Below are positions 50,143 through 62,600 of a stretch of DNA of 64,000 nt, in pieces. Source of the stretch: Actinostola sp. cb2023. Its lineage: Eukaryota > Cnidaria > Anthozoa > Actiniaria > Actinostolidae. Where the stretch lies: contig JAUJYZ010000775.1 in the NCBI GenBank assembly GCA_033675265.1, positions 176,001 through 240,000 of the forward strand, given 5' to 3'. Position numbers and translations under genes: made by a program. The number at the start of each line of letters is the position of its first letter. Within the stretch, counting starts at the first letter, position 1. Below the pieces are notes generated by a model. The model was not told where the DNA came from and did not search any database. It saw only the letters and a program-made list of their open reading frames with translations.

Positions 50143-50321
50143 CTATTTACACGGTGAAGCGTGTTCGCTGGATTTCTTGATCCAAATTAACTTTCTCAAT
50201 TCGTCTCTGTGTCTGCTTTTCAAGTCACTGTAGGTGTTCTGAATGTCCTGGTGAAAACCTTCCAACATGGCGCGCATGGTCGAGACTGATTCCTTGTAGT
50301 TCTGTAACATCGTTGAACACT
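50143..50321 (-). CDS. Receptor-channel last exon: cytoplasmic tail and stop
   Basis: 59 codons plus the split codon: amphipathic ECSTMLQNYKESVSTMRAML onward, basic, possibly coiled coil, ending HASPCK and TAG. Acceptor TTCATTTATAG. No PDZ-ligand motif at the C terminus. Confidence 0.75.
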
Positions 50322-53300
50322 CTATAAATGAACATTGATAACAAAAATCAATTGGTGGTTTTCACGTGACGTCATGGCGGCCATGTTGGTTCCCGATAAC
50401 AAAGCATTCCTCATTAGCTTCTCTTGTTTGAATCACCATCCACGTGACGTCATGGCGACCATGTTGGTTCCCGATAACAAAGCATTGCTCATTTGCTTCT
50501 CTTGTTTGTTCAACCAACATGGCCGCTGCGTCTTTGTACTTTAAATCTCCAGGGATTGATTGCAAACCAGCAATAGTTAACATGCTTGATCATAAGCAAC
50601 TTCTGAAAACTTCATCTCAACCAATCAGAATGCTTGGTCACGGCACGGTCACCGCATGGCACGAACCGTACCGTAACTACTTCCCACTCGTTCGAAAACG
50701 ACTCTATGCCTTTGAAGGTAAACAAGGTTTCATCTACACGATTTTGACATTTTATTTCCCTCCGAGCTTTCGAGCCAATAGACCTATTTTACCGATACGG
50801 CGGCCATATTGAATTATGGGATGCCCAGGGTGCAAGCTAGTAACCATTTGGCCATGAAAAACTACGAAAACCTAATTTAAAGCAATGAATTTGTACAAAA
50901 TTATACAAGAATACACAACACATGTAGATAGTAAATCATACAACACTATGGCTAGAGTGACATAGAAAAATATTATATTGACGCGACTCCACGCTGTACA
51001 GATTTTGGGTCATTTGCAACCTGAGCATCCCATAATGTTTTAGCCAAAACAATAGAATCCAAAATGGCCGCCGTATCGGTAATGATATCTATTGACCCAT
51101 CATCAAATTAAACTTCAAAATCGTGTAGATGAAACCTTGTTTATCTTCAAATAATGAGACCAACACACAAAGAATCGCTAAATCTGACTCTATACCTGGT
51201 TGAACTCTTGATTTCCTGCACATTTTGCGCGACATAACAACATGAAAACAAACACCGCAGACTACTGCTAACACCAGAATACTCGATAGTAGTGACACTA
51301 CCAGGAAGTACAGATCAGTTGATGGATCCAAGAAATCTATCTTAGCTTTCTCTTCGAATATTGGAACGTGTTTCTGTAATAAAAACATCAATATTTCATT
51401 GATACTTCATCTATTAGCCATTACCTAAACGAGCAGGGGACTGGGACCAAGTCCGTAAAACTAGTTCAATAAGAAACTAGCAAAAATGGGCATCATTTTC
51501 TGAGAGAGCAGATCAAACTTAGCTAGTCTGGATAGTTTGGTGAACTTCGGCTTAATATTGACGATGCTAGAGGGCATCAAAGATGACTATTTTGCCATAC
51601 AAACTCTGTAAATTTTTGACGTTGTCCAGCCAAACCATACATTCACTCATTCTCGTACCCAGAGCCCGCTCGTCATTTGGTTTGTCGCTGGCTCTGGGAA
51701 ACCCTGTTGCTCGGTCGTCAAATTTTGACGACCAAGTCGTCAGAGCGCATGCTCATACTAAAGACCGCTGAGAGCGGGTACTGTGGAAGAGTCTACTGGC
51801 GACGTAGTGTTCACGTTGGTTTGAATATTCAAACAATGTAACAAGTACACAAGTTTGTACATTTATCTTCGTGTAGCCGTTTAAAAGCCCTTCGACGTTC
51901 ATCACCGGTTCTTCTCTGGTTCTGTTGCGGTAAAGGCTGGACGATAAATACATGTTGTAATATAATCTTGCATGTGAACCTTCCTGTCTTCCGCTTTGTT
52001 ATCGTTTCTCTTGAATTATAAAAATATTCCTTTGAATACTCAAAGCGAGTACGATCGATTGTGTCTGTAGCCGTTACTTTACTTTTATAATTTATGTATT
52101 GTTAGATCTCCCTTTACGAATTCAGATCAATTTATGTCTACACAGTCACTCTCATTTCCATAGCTTTATAATTCAATAACGGAATACCATTGTATGAAAA
52201 TACAACCGTCGCTGTCATTCCTTTCGTTCGCCTTGCAAGTTTGAATCTTTGTTGATCTCATGAACCAATCAAATACGATCAGTCATTGTTGATTTCATCA
52301 GCCAATGAAATTCGCTAAAATTTCAGGGATTCCCAGAGCCAGCGACAAACCAAATGACGAGCGGGCTCTGGGTACGAGAATGACATTCACTGTAAAATTT
52401 TGGCTGGACAACACAATTTCAAAAGTCTATAATTCCGACAGAATTCGCTCAAATCACATCAAACTTTGCACATATACTAATTTCAACATGCTGTTTCATG
52501 TCATAAACTTAATTTAGTAATTGCATTAATTCTAATAAACTCGTCCCCAGTCCCCTGCTCGTTTAGGTAATGGCTAATTCCCATAACGTAAGCTCTAGAA
52601 ACGTAATTTGTGCAAATTTGAAGTGATAAGCCCCGTTTATAATAACTCAGTTTTATCCTGTGATTTCAGCGGTGATTTAATTTCAATGCCAAGTCATCCA
52701 ATTGATGTTCAATCAATCAATCAATCAATCGTTTATTTATCCACGTTACGTCAAAGAGCAAAAGCTCGTTCAAAATACCGAACGTGTAAAAATACAATGA
52801 ACTATAATGTTCAATCTTTTATGCTGCATATCTCAGTTTGCACTTCAAGTATACAGCTATTTCAGAAAATCCCGGTTGGTGATAGTTTTGTTGCCTCTCA
52901 GTGCATCATGGGCGGATCCAGGATTTTTTTAGGAGGGGATGAACCATCTTTTAGGAGGGGGTGCACCATTTATGATCAGGACGTACACAAACACAAGCAC
53001 CAATAATGCAGTAGATATCAGCTCATCCAGGGGGTGCGCACCCCCTTCAACCCCCACTAGATCCGCCCCCGTGCATCTTGCATCTTACATCTTACATACC
53101 AAGCCCGAAATGTATTGTGGATATTATGTCAATAATGTCAGCATGCACATACAGAAGAAAATATACCGGCTCCATATTGCGAAGACAAAGTTTGGGAAAA
53201 TTCCCAGTGTCCATATTGTTGTGACCTTTCGCTGATTCCATTCACATCGCCCATAGTGCATTTTGGGCTTGGTATGCAACATGCAAGATGCAACAAAACC

Positions 53301-56300
53301 TTCCCCAACCTTTCTTGAAATAGCTGTAAACTAACAATTGCTTGGCAAATTAACTGTATAGCCTCACATTGCTGTAAAATAACATGGCCTCTTAGAGAGA
53401 TAACGTTATGTAAATAGCATCAGTACTATAAGTTACCGTACCTTGAGTTGATCGTTGTCCTCGCCTCTGTCAATTTCGTCAAGATATTCCACAACATTCA
53501 TGTTTTCTCTGTGCATCTGCTTCTCAAAGTAAGGAATAAGTCGCTTTGCATCTCCACCAATCAGAACACCATACGTGAACTCATGGTTGATGATCCTAGC
53601 AATCTTGAACTTTGGGTTGGCAAACAAGCTTTTATAATACCAAGCAGTGTGGATGTCGATGAGGGCGGAGTCGATCTCATTGTGTGCTAGCGCGTTGTAC
53701 AATGCCTGGACATCATGGTAGCTTGATGCTGAAACAAGAACCAAAATAGACAAAACACGTGCCGTTTTCGTATGAGTGGGACATTTCCGGTGCCGTACCG
53801 TGCCGTGCCGTGCCGTGCCGTATTGACGTACTTTGATTGGGCGAGATGTATCTGCACGCTTTTTGATTGGTTCAGAACGGAAGCCATTTGAGTGTCATGG
53901 TACGGTAGGTTTCCCACTCATAGAAAACGACTCCATGAAATTAATCCCACCATCTACTCGTACAATTCCTAGTCAGTAGTTTAGATCAGTAATGTCATGT
54001 TGTTTCGAGTTCGATCAATTTGGTATTTTAAAAAAAATTCATTAATGAGGGTTTATCACATAATTTCAAAACTCATAGGACAAACAAATGATTATCATAG
54101 CTGGAAAGAGCTCGTTGAAAGTAGTAAAAATGTGAAGTTTGGAAAAGATCGCTCCACAAATTACGAAGATATGAATTTTCAAAAATCGAAATTTTGTATG
54201 AAAACCTTTGTTGGAGGCAAGAGTTGTCTCCAAGCGTTTTTCATATAAAATTTCGATTTTTGAAAATTCATATCTTCGTAATTTGTGGAGCGATCTTTTC
54301 CAAACTTCACATTTTTACTACTTTCAACGAGCTCTTTCCAGCTATGATAATCATTTTTTGTCCTATGAGTTTTGAAATTACATGATAAACCCTCATTCAT
54401 TCCGAATAGTTCCGAGCACATCGAACTCAATTGCGCACGCGAAGGGTTGCATGCAATGCAAGAGTATTACCTAAATAAAGGTGCGGACACACGGTGAAAC
54501 ATTACGTACAATATTGCTGGCAATTTTGTTGCAGCGTGTGTCCACCCATGAAACTGATTGCTCGCAATTGACTAGCACGCGCGAATACGACGTAATTTGT
54601 TGCTCGCAATGTTGCAGAAGTAGGACTCGATTCTACTTCTGCAATATTGCGCGCAACATGTTGCATAGGTGGACACACGCTGCTACAATACATGTTGCAG
54701 GGAATGTTGCACCGTGTGTCCGCACCTTAAGGGTTGTACTATATACCTTTCTCATAATTACTCGTCCATTGAATGGCTATTCTTTGCTCGACCGATCCTT
54801 CCACTGTTGCAACCTGATTAGCAGTAAATAAAAGATCAAGAGAACATAACTAAGAGAGCGAATCTGGTAATAGCGCGCGCCCCATGATGATTCCCTATTG
54901 GGCTATTTTTAGTAAACAGGTGCAGTTCGAGAAACCACCAACTACACCTCAGTACTACACCTCACCCTACCACCCATGCGTCACGATTTGACAAAAGTTT
55001 GGTCCCTATATTTGACGGCAAAACGTCGGCAAATTGATGGTGTAGATCCCAATACAACTGGGAGTTTTCCATTTTTCGATAAGTTTTCCATTGGGAGTTT
55101 TTGGGAGTTTTCCATTTTTCTCATTTTTCCATAAAGTTATTACTTACTCTTGTTTCCTTCGCGATGTTCATATTGTCTGTAATGACGGTGATGATCAACG
55201 AAGTGGTCAGTGCACCGGTCAACAATGAAATTAGTATGATACCTATCAGAGACCACACAACGGCAAACACTCTTCCTGGAATGGACTTGGGAACCCGATC
55301 ACCGTATCTAAATACAGATAGTACGATATTCTTAGCTTGGGTTGCAACCACATGACTCAAAATCCCTTGAGATATAAATAACAATGAAACAGCCGCCATG
55401 TTGGATGATCTAACAAGAGAAGCTAATGAGGAATACTTTGTTATTGTCATCCAACAGGGCGGCTATGACGTAACGTGCAACCCCAGAATACTGATATAAA
55501 TTAGTCGTCGTGAAATTTGTATCGTAAATATGCTTATCCGAGTATCACGTGACCGTAGGCTACCATGTGACAATGGACACTAATATAGTTAACAATTATT
55601 CCCCGAAGTGGAGGTAAATATCAACTACATCACCGATACTGAGGGGAATAACTGTTTTAGTATATACCACACAAGTGAATCACCAGCCAAATATATATAA
55701 TTTATTTTCAAGAAGAAAGAGAAACGCTCGCGAAACGCGACGCCATCTTGTTTTGCTCGGAGGTGAATAGCCAAGGATATTCCAAGATTGAGTAGCCAAT
55801 CAGAGCGCGCGAAAAGTACTATTCACTTGTGTGGTATATACTAATTACTATTATTCAATTTTATTAGTTTCTTCTCGGCTTGACCAAAACCAATTCTAAG
55901 GAGTGACCCCACAGGTAGTCCAAGCTCAGTATCAGTGGAAAAAAATAACATTAAAACCACCATAACTCTCTCAATTTCAAGCGAAATGGCCTATAAATTC
56001 CTACAGAGGTAAAGGACAACACAAAAAACAAGTATAAGACGTATAAAGGCAAACAATTTTTTTCTTCTTTATTAAAGTACACCAGAACGAGAAAGCTCAT
56101 GCATTTACTGTATTTACGCCACTGATCCTGAGCTTGGGCTACCTGTGGTGACCCTTGACTAAAAAGCGCGGCGATTCCATCACGTGGGTTCAACTCACCC
56201 AATGGTTGTCATGGTAACAAAGGACCACCAGATTGCTTCGCGCACTCCTTCTATAAACGGTACAGGGAAGTGATTCTGATTCTGCGACGAATCCTTTTGA

Positions 56301-56633
56301 ATAAAATAAAAAAATAGAAAATTATTGGAAGAAATTGTCCATACAAAGATATTGTGAATTCTTCACATATATGGCATTCCACATTGAATCGTGGATGCGC
56401 ACGCACCCTCGTTACCATATTCTGCAATTGCATTTGGGGTGAGGTTTACTCGAAACGTTGGGTTTAATTAGGTAGGATTTGTATTCACCATCAAACTCTT
56501 AAAGCGCTCTCTGACTTTCACTAGAGACACCTTAAAATGCCAGATGTATTTGTACATTGTCCAGTTGTTCTTCTAGATGATTCAGATGAATTCTCCTTTG
56601 CGTTCGATAAACTAAATTCGCGTAACTCAATGC

Positions 56634-56664
<31 letters not shown>

Positions 56665-59600
56665 TGGAGGGAGGGGGTAAACGGGCGCACCTTCGAGCGC
56701 TTTATACATGAGCCCCTGGCTCGGAAGATTGGGCAACCACTTCGAATTCCCGCGTTATCGAAGTAAAATAACTATCTTTTTTAACTTACCATATACCACA
56801 TCATGATTCCCGCCACGAGCGCCATAGACATATTGATGGCCACAAGAGGCCAACATTGGAACACAGACCAGGCCAAGGTGCGGGCGTAAACCCCTGGGGA
56901 TTTTTGCTTGGTAATCCAAACAAACCCAGGCACCCTGATGAGCGGAAAATATTCCATGTTCATCTCTTTAAAACCATGTGCATTAGCATATGGAAACCAG
57001 AAATCAGCTTCTGATAGATTCTCAAGTAGGTCGAACATTGAGTTATTGAATCTCGACTGGTTGTAGAGTATTTGTGGGGTTTTATACGACGCACAGGCTC
57101 CACATGCTGACTGCACTAATCGTGTCAGTGTTATTGGTATGAGGCCTACTGGTGAACGTTGGTCTTTGGTTGTGTTCAGCGTGTAGGGTGGTTTAAGCCA
57201 CCATCTACTTTGAAAGGTTGGTCGACAGCGACATGTTTCTGAAAGAAAGCAACAAGTAAAGCTCAAGGTAATTTGAGGTAATTTGAATTATCATTAAAAA
57301 AAATAAAAAAAATAAACATTTATTATCTTAATTCTCCATTCAAAAAATATACGGTTTTGAAGCAAAAACGGGGAATACAGCTTGTCCCAGAGACAGAGTT
57401 CGTCAGTCTCTAATAGACGATGGTTCAAGTAATCATCATCATAATAAATTGTAATCATTATTATAATTGTTAGGAACAGTTTAAGAAATAGAACAATGGG
57501 AGGAAAACAAATAATAGTAAAAGGATAGCCTTCCTTTGACATCGTGTTGCACGATAGGCTTGAAACGTAGTTGGGTGACGATGGTTTCGGTTGAAGCAGG
57601 TTCAAAGTAGCTAGCTGGGGGTTTAAATCAAGTGCAAATGTTCCTACTACACCCCTCCCCCCAAAGATTCGATACTGTATCCGGAAGTTATTGAAATTAG
57701 TGTACTCATGCATTCCTCTATGTAAATGTTTCTTCCGAGCACAGTCCTCCCATTTTGTTGATCAATCAGATTCAAAGCAATGACAGTTCTTTGTATGAGT
57801 CTAGATATACGTACCTCCTAAAACTGTTGCGCTGTATTTTAGAGGGCCGCGAGTTCCCATAGCAACCAACTGTATAGAAACTACGGTGAACGGTTCGAGC
57901 CCCCTTAACACAAATTCAAACACATCTTTGCGAAGTACTTCTGTTGACAAGCTTGCATTGAAAGCCGCAGTTTGGGCTCCACGAGAAATCACTCTTGAGA
58001 TTAGATGATAGGCTTTGAGATTGTGTAGAGTTGGCTGTGTCCATTGGAGTTTGATGGATGACGGACTCATAAAACTGTACACGGTCAGGTTCAACGACCG
58101 TTCATCGATGACTGAAAATAGATGGTGCAAATAAATGGGTAGAATGGGCTGAGGACAGGAGTTATGAACTACATTGAATGGGGTGTTTATGCATGAGCCC
58201 TTGTAATCTACTCCTCCGTCGACTGCATGAAAAGTCGCTGCCAACAATCCTTAGCCTGTGAACAGGCTCAAATTAAGGGAAGGGGGGAATCTAGCTTCTC
58301 AAATCAGATTTTTGAAGAAATTCAAAGTTAAAGTTGACCAAATTTTATGCTAATTAAGATCACATTTTCATAATGGCGGTCCTCATGAATTATTAATGAG
58401 TTTGAGAACGATAGTTCTGGTTTGGAGTAAACAGCCGCCATGTCTTTCTTTACAGGGGATTGAGTACATACAACTATCTGCATGATTTTACGGGGCCGTA
58501 CATAACCCAAAATCAGTTCAAAGGGGGACAGTACGTATTTATCAACAACAAAACATAAATAAACATAGTACAGTGGTGGGGTGGGGGGAGGGGGTGGCTG
58601 CCTCTGTGCAGTGTACGTCCCTGTTTAATGTGTTATACTGACGGGATCTAATATATATATTTGTATACCTTGCCTTGGTGTCACGACTACTACACAGCTA
58701 CTACTAACTCCATCACCCTTTCTAGTGAATGCCAGTACTTGAAAGCAGAACGCCGTCGCTTGGTTTAGTCCAGATATGTACGCCATCCGCTTGGTGGCTG
58801 GGAATCTAAGAATTGCTTTCAGTGGACTTGAATCATTTAGAGAAACACCATTGATTTTGTAACCAATCACAACGCCGTGCTCGTGACCGTTTGGTACTGG
58901 TGACCATGACGTCATAACTGACCAGGGACTCGTGGGTGTTACCTGTAGCTTTGACGGCGGTTCATCAGGCACTAGATGAGGGTAATTATGCATGAAGTCG
59001 ATTAGTTTCATTCGTAAAAATATAATGAAATGTCACACAAATGCTAAATTGCACGTGACGTCATGGCGGCCATGTTGGATCCCGATAACAAAGCATTCCT
59101 CATCAGCTTTTCTTGTTTGTACCACCAACATGGCCGTTACGTATTCTGTTGCTCCAGGATTGATTGCAAACCAGCAATAATATAGAACATCAGATTAGAA
59201 ACACAAACAGCATAGAGACTCAAGAAATTTCGAGATCAGAGTAGAAGAAAATAGACACTACAGAGATAATAATTGTAATGATTTAATCGCATTACAAACA
59301 TGCAAAACATAGACCGAATGCAATAATGGCGTCCAATTTCAATCGCCATTGTTCTGGACTGACTAGCCTCTCATACAGGTGAAAATGCGTTTGTGTTTCC
59401 ACTTGAACACGAGGCTAGTCAGTCCAGAACAATGGCAATTGAAATTGGACGCCATTATTGCATTCGGCCTATTGGGTAACTTTTTCATTCTGTCTTTAAT
59501 TTCGTTTTCATTTCGTGTTTCGTTTTCATTTTGTGCTTCGTTTTTATTTTGTGTTTCGTTTTCATTTTGTGTTTCGTTTTCATTTTGTGTTTCGTTTTCG

Positions 59601-62600
59601 TTTTGTGTTTCGTTTTCATTTTGTGCTTAGTTTTCATTTTGTGTTTCGTTTTCATTTTGTGTTTCGTTTTCGTTTTGTGTTTCGTTTTCATTTTGTGTTT
59701 CGTTTTCGTTTTGTGTTTCGTTTTCATTTTGTGTTTAGTTTTCATTTTGTGCTTCGTTTTCATTTTGTGTTTCGTTTTCATTTTGTGTTTCGTTTTCATT
59801 TTGCAATTGAGTCTGAAACGAGCAACACAACTGACCTAGCCAATCTAAGTACGATATTTGAACAAATATGGAATTTAAAACACATTTTCTCACCATCTTC
59901 ATCGGTCGTGACGTCCACACACTCACTAGCATTCCCTCTTCCGCTGACCGTAACGACCAAAACACGTGCGCAGTAAGACGTAAACTTCTTTAACCCAGAA
60001 AACTCCACCGAAGATGTCGTTGCGTTACACGTGATGGTGTACATGGTGTCATTGAGTGTCACGTGATAGCTAATGACGTCAGCGTAAGGTAGTAAACCCC
60101 ACGTGACTTGTACTGAGGTCGAGCTTGTGTTGTGTGCACTGATGTTCAGAATGCCTGCGCAAAAACAAGAAAACAAAATGTCGAAGAAGTAGCAATTAAA
60201 TAAACACAGCATGCTATGTTGAAGAAATATAAAACGCTAGATTTTACAATAACAGAGCGTAATCTCGCAATCTGATTGGCTCTCAGCCAGTAACAGAGCG
60301 TAATCTCGCAATCTGATTGGCTCTCAGCCAGTAACAGAGCGTAATCTCGCAATCTGATTGGCTCTCAGCAAATTATAATATAGCGTAATCTCGCAATCTG
60401 ATTGGCTCTCAGCCAATAACAGAGCGTAATCTCGCAATGTGATTGGCTCTCAGCCAATAACAGAGCGTAATCTCGCAATCTGATTGGCTCGAACCAGTCA
60501 TTAATTGTCAATAAGAGTAAAGACAACTCAAAACCATCTGCAATGTGTTGAACGCCGCGGGGACTGATCTGAACACCAGAGAAGTGTTAGGAGAAGCACG
60601 ACGCGTATAGCAGAGTGCTTCACGACACTTCTCGAGTGTTCTGATCAGAACCCAAGTGCTATAAAACTATACAGAGCACAGCGGACAAGTTTTCTATTTC
60701 TTTTATAAAATACAATTCTGATTTGAAGGCAAGTTTTCAATTTTGTTCAGAAGTGGTTGAATATATGCGCGCGCGTGCTGGGTGCCAGTCGTTTCAAATC
60801 ACCACCTCTTCCCCGACTCAGAGTGCCCTTGTCTCACCTTGCCTCGTTGTCACGACTACTACACAGCTACTACTAACTCCATCGCCCTTTCTAGTGAATG
60901 CCAGAACTTGAAAGCAATACGCGGTCTCCTGGTCTAGTCCAGATATGTACGCCATCCGCTTGGTGGCTGGGAATCTAAGAATTACTTTCAGTGAACTCGA
61001 GTCATTCATGCCCAAGGTGCTGTAAATTAAGTTGTAACCATTGACAACGCCATTCTCGTGTCCTTTTGGTACTGGCTTCCATGATGCCACCACCGACCAA
61101 GGACTTGTTATTCTAACATGTAGATCCATGGGAGACTTATCTGGTACTAAATGAAAGCAACGAAGTCAGTATGAGAGGAGAGGAGAGGAGAGGAGAGGAG
61201 AGGAGTGGAGAGGAGAGGAGAGGAGAGGAGAGGAGAGGAGAGGAGAGGAGAGGAGAGGAGAGGAGAGGAGAGGAGAGGAAAGGAGAGGAGAGGAGAGGAG
61301 AATTCTCACCATCTTCATCGGTCGTGACGTCCACACACTCACTAGCATTCCCTCTTCCGCTGACCGTAACGATCAAAACACGTGCGCAGTAAGACGTAAA
61401 CTTCTTTAACCCAAAAAACTCCACCGAAGATGTCGTTGCGTTACACGTGATGGTATACATGGTGTCATTGAGTGTCACGTGATAGCTAATGACGTCAGCG
61501 GAAGGTAGTATACCCCACGTGACTTGTACTGAGGTCGAGCTTGTGTTGTGTGCACTGATGTTTTGTGGTGGTTCTAGGAATATTTAGAGAAATGGTGTTA
61601 AGAAATTAAAACCTTAAACGTACTCGAGTCGTGTTCGTATGAGTGGGAAACCTACGGTACGGAGTTACGGTCACGGTACGGAATCAAATATATCAGTTGT
61701 ATTCAACCAATCACATTGCTCAACCAATCATGCAGAATGCTTGGACACGGAACAGTTACCACACGGCACGAATGGTACCGTAACTACTCAGTCCAACTCG
61801 TACGAAAACGAATGAATGAATGAATGAATGAATGAATGAATGAACAAATGAATGAATGAATGAATGAATGAATAAAACGTCTCTTTCATCACATGCGTCT
61901 AAGCCTTTTCGGTCAAAACAGTGCTGACCTGCGATTAAATATGTCCAAATGGAAGTAATATTGAACTTGTACGTTCTATATTAGGAGGGATTCCAATAAT
62001 GCTATTAGAAAATCATGTCCGCATAGAACATGGGTTCACTTAATTATGCTGGTCGAGAATTTGAAATAGTTAGCAATTTAAAAATAACTTCAAGAAATGA
62101 AATCAATATTTTTAAAAAAACTTTAAAAAAAAAAAAGAAATCAATACTTACTTTGTGAATGTTTGCATGGACACATTCGTCTCTCGCGAGGATTGGCTGA
62201 TTCAGAACACGTGATGACAGATGGAATGCCCTCGTACCCAATGCACTCTCCTCTCAAGGAACCGTCAGTAGGATAAAAGGTTGGGTGATCTGGGTACTGG
62301 TATTTTGGCGAACGACCGCTGGACAGACAAGAAACATTGAGGGCGCTGTAGATTGGTAACGCACTGGATGATGGGAAATCGTGGCCGCTGCTTGCGCATG
62401 CGTACAAGCCCATTGCTTTGCATGCCTGATCACATGACTGCCAGGACTGAGACATTACGTATTTGATACCTGAAAAAAAAAAAATGGCGCGTGATTTCCT
62501 TGTTTTCATTCAATGCGCATGCGCTGCGTCGATCAGCAGACTTGCAGATAAGGATTATCATTTATATAGTGCATACTAGTCTCCTTAACTTCACAGTTCC

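Noticed and set aside
53448..53690. Plus-strand frame over the S2 exon
   Set aside because: Shadow of the minus-strand coding exon, which has matching phases and domain similarity.
54901..55080. Alternative linker exon on the minus strand near 54965-55060
   Set aside because: It has open frame and splice-like ends, but the phases do not join to either neighbour. The segment 54813-54747 fits exactly.
55148..56275. Ordinary voltage-gated or two-pore potassium channel
   Set aside because: The pore is flanked by S1-like and S2-like lobes, a single M1 and an M4. There is no S1-S4 voltage sensor or second pore, and M3 carries the iGluR-like TGALTTSL segment.
59485..59976. Phe/Val/Cys- or Lys/Thr-rich open frames
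   Set aside because: 18-bp minisatellite read through into a real exon on the other strand.
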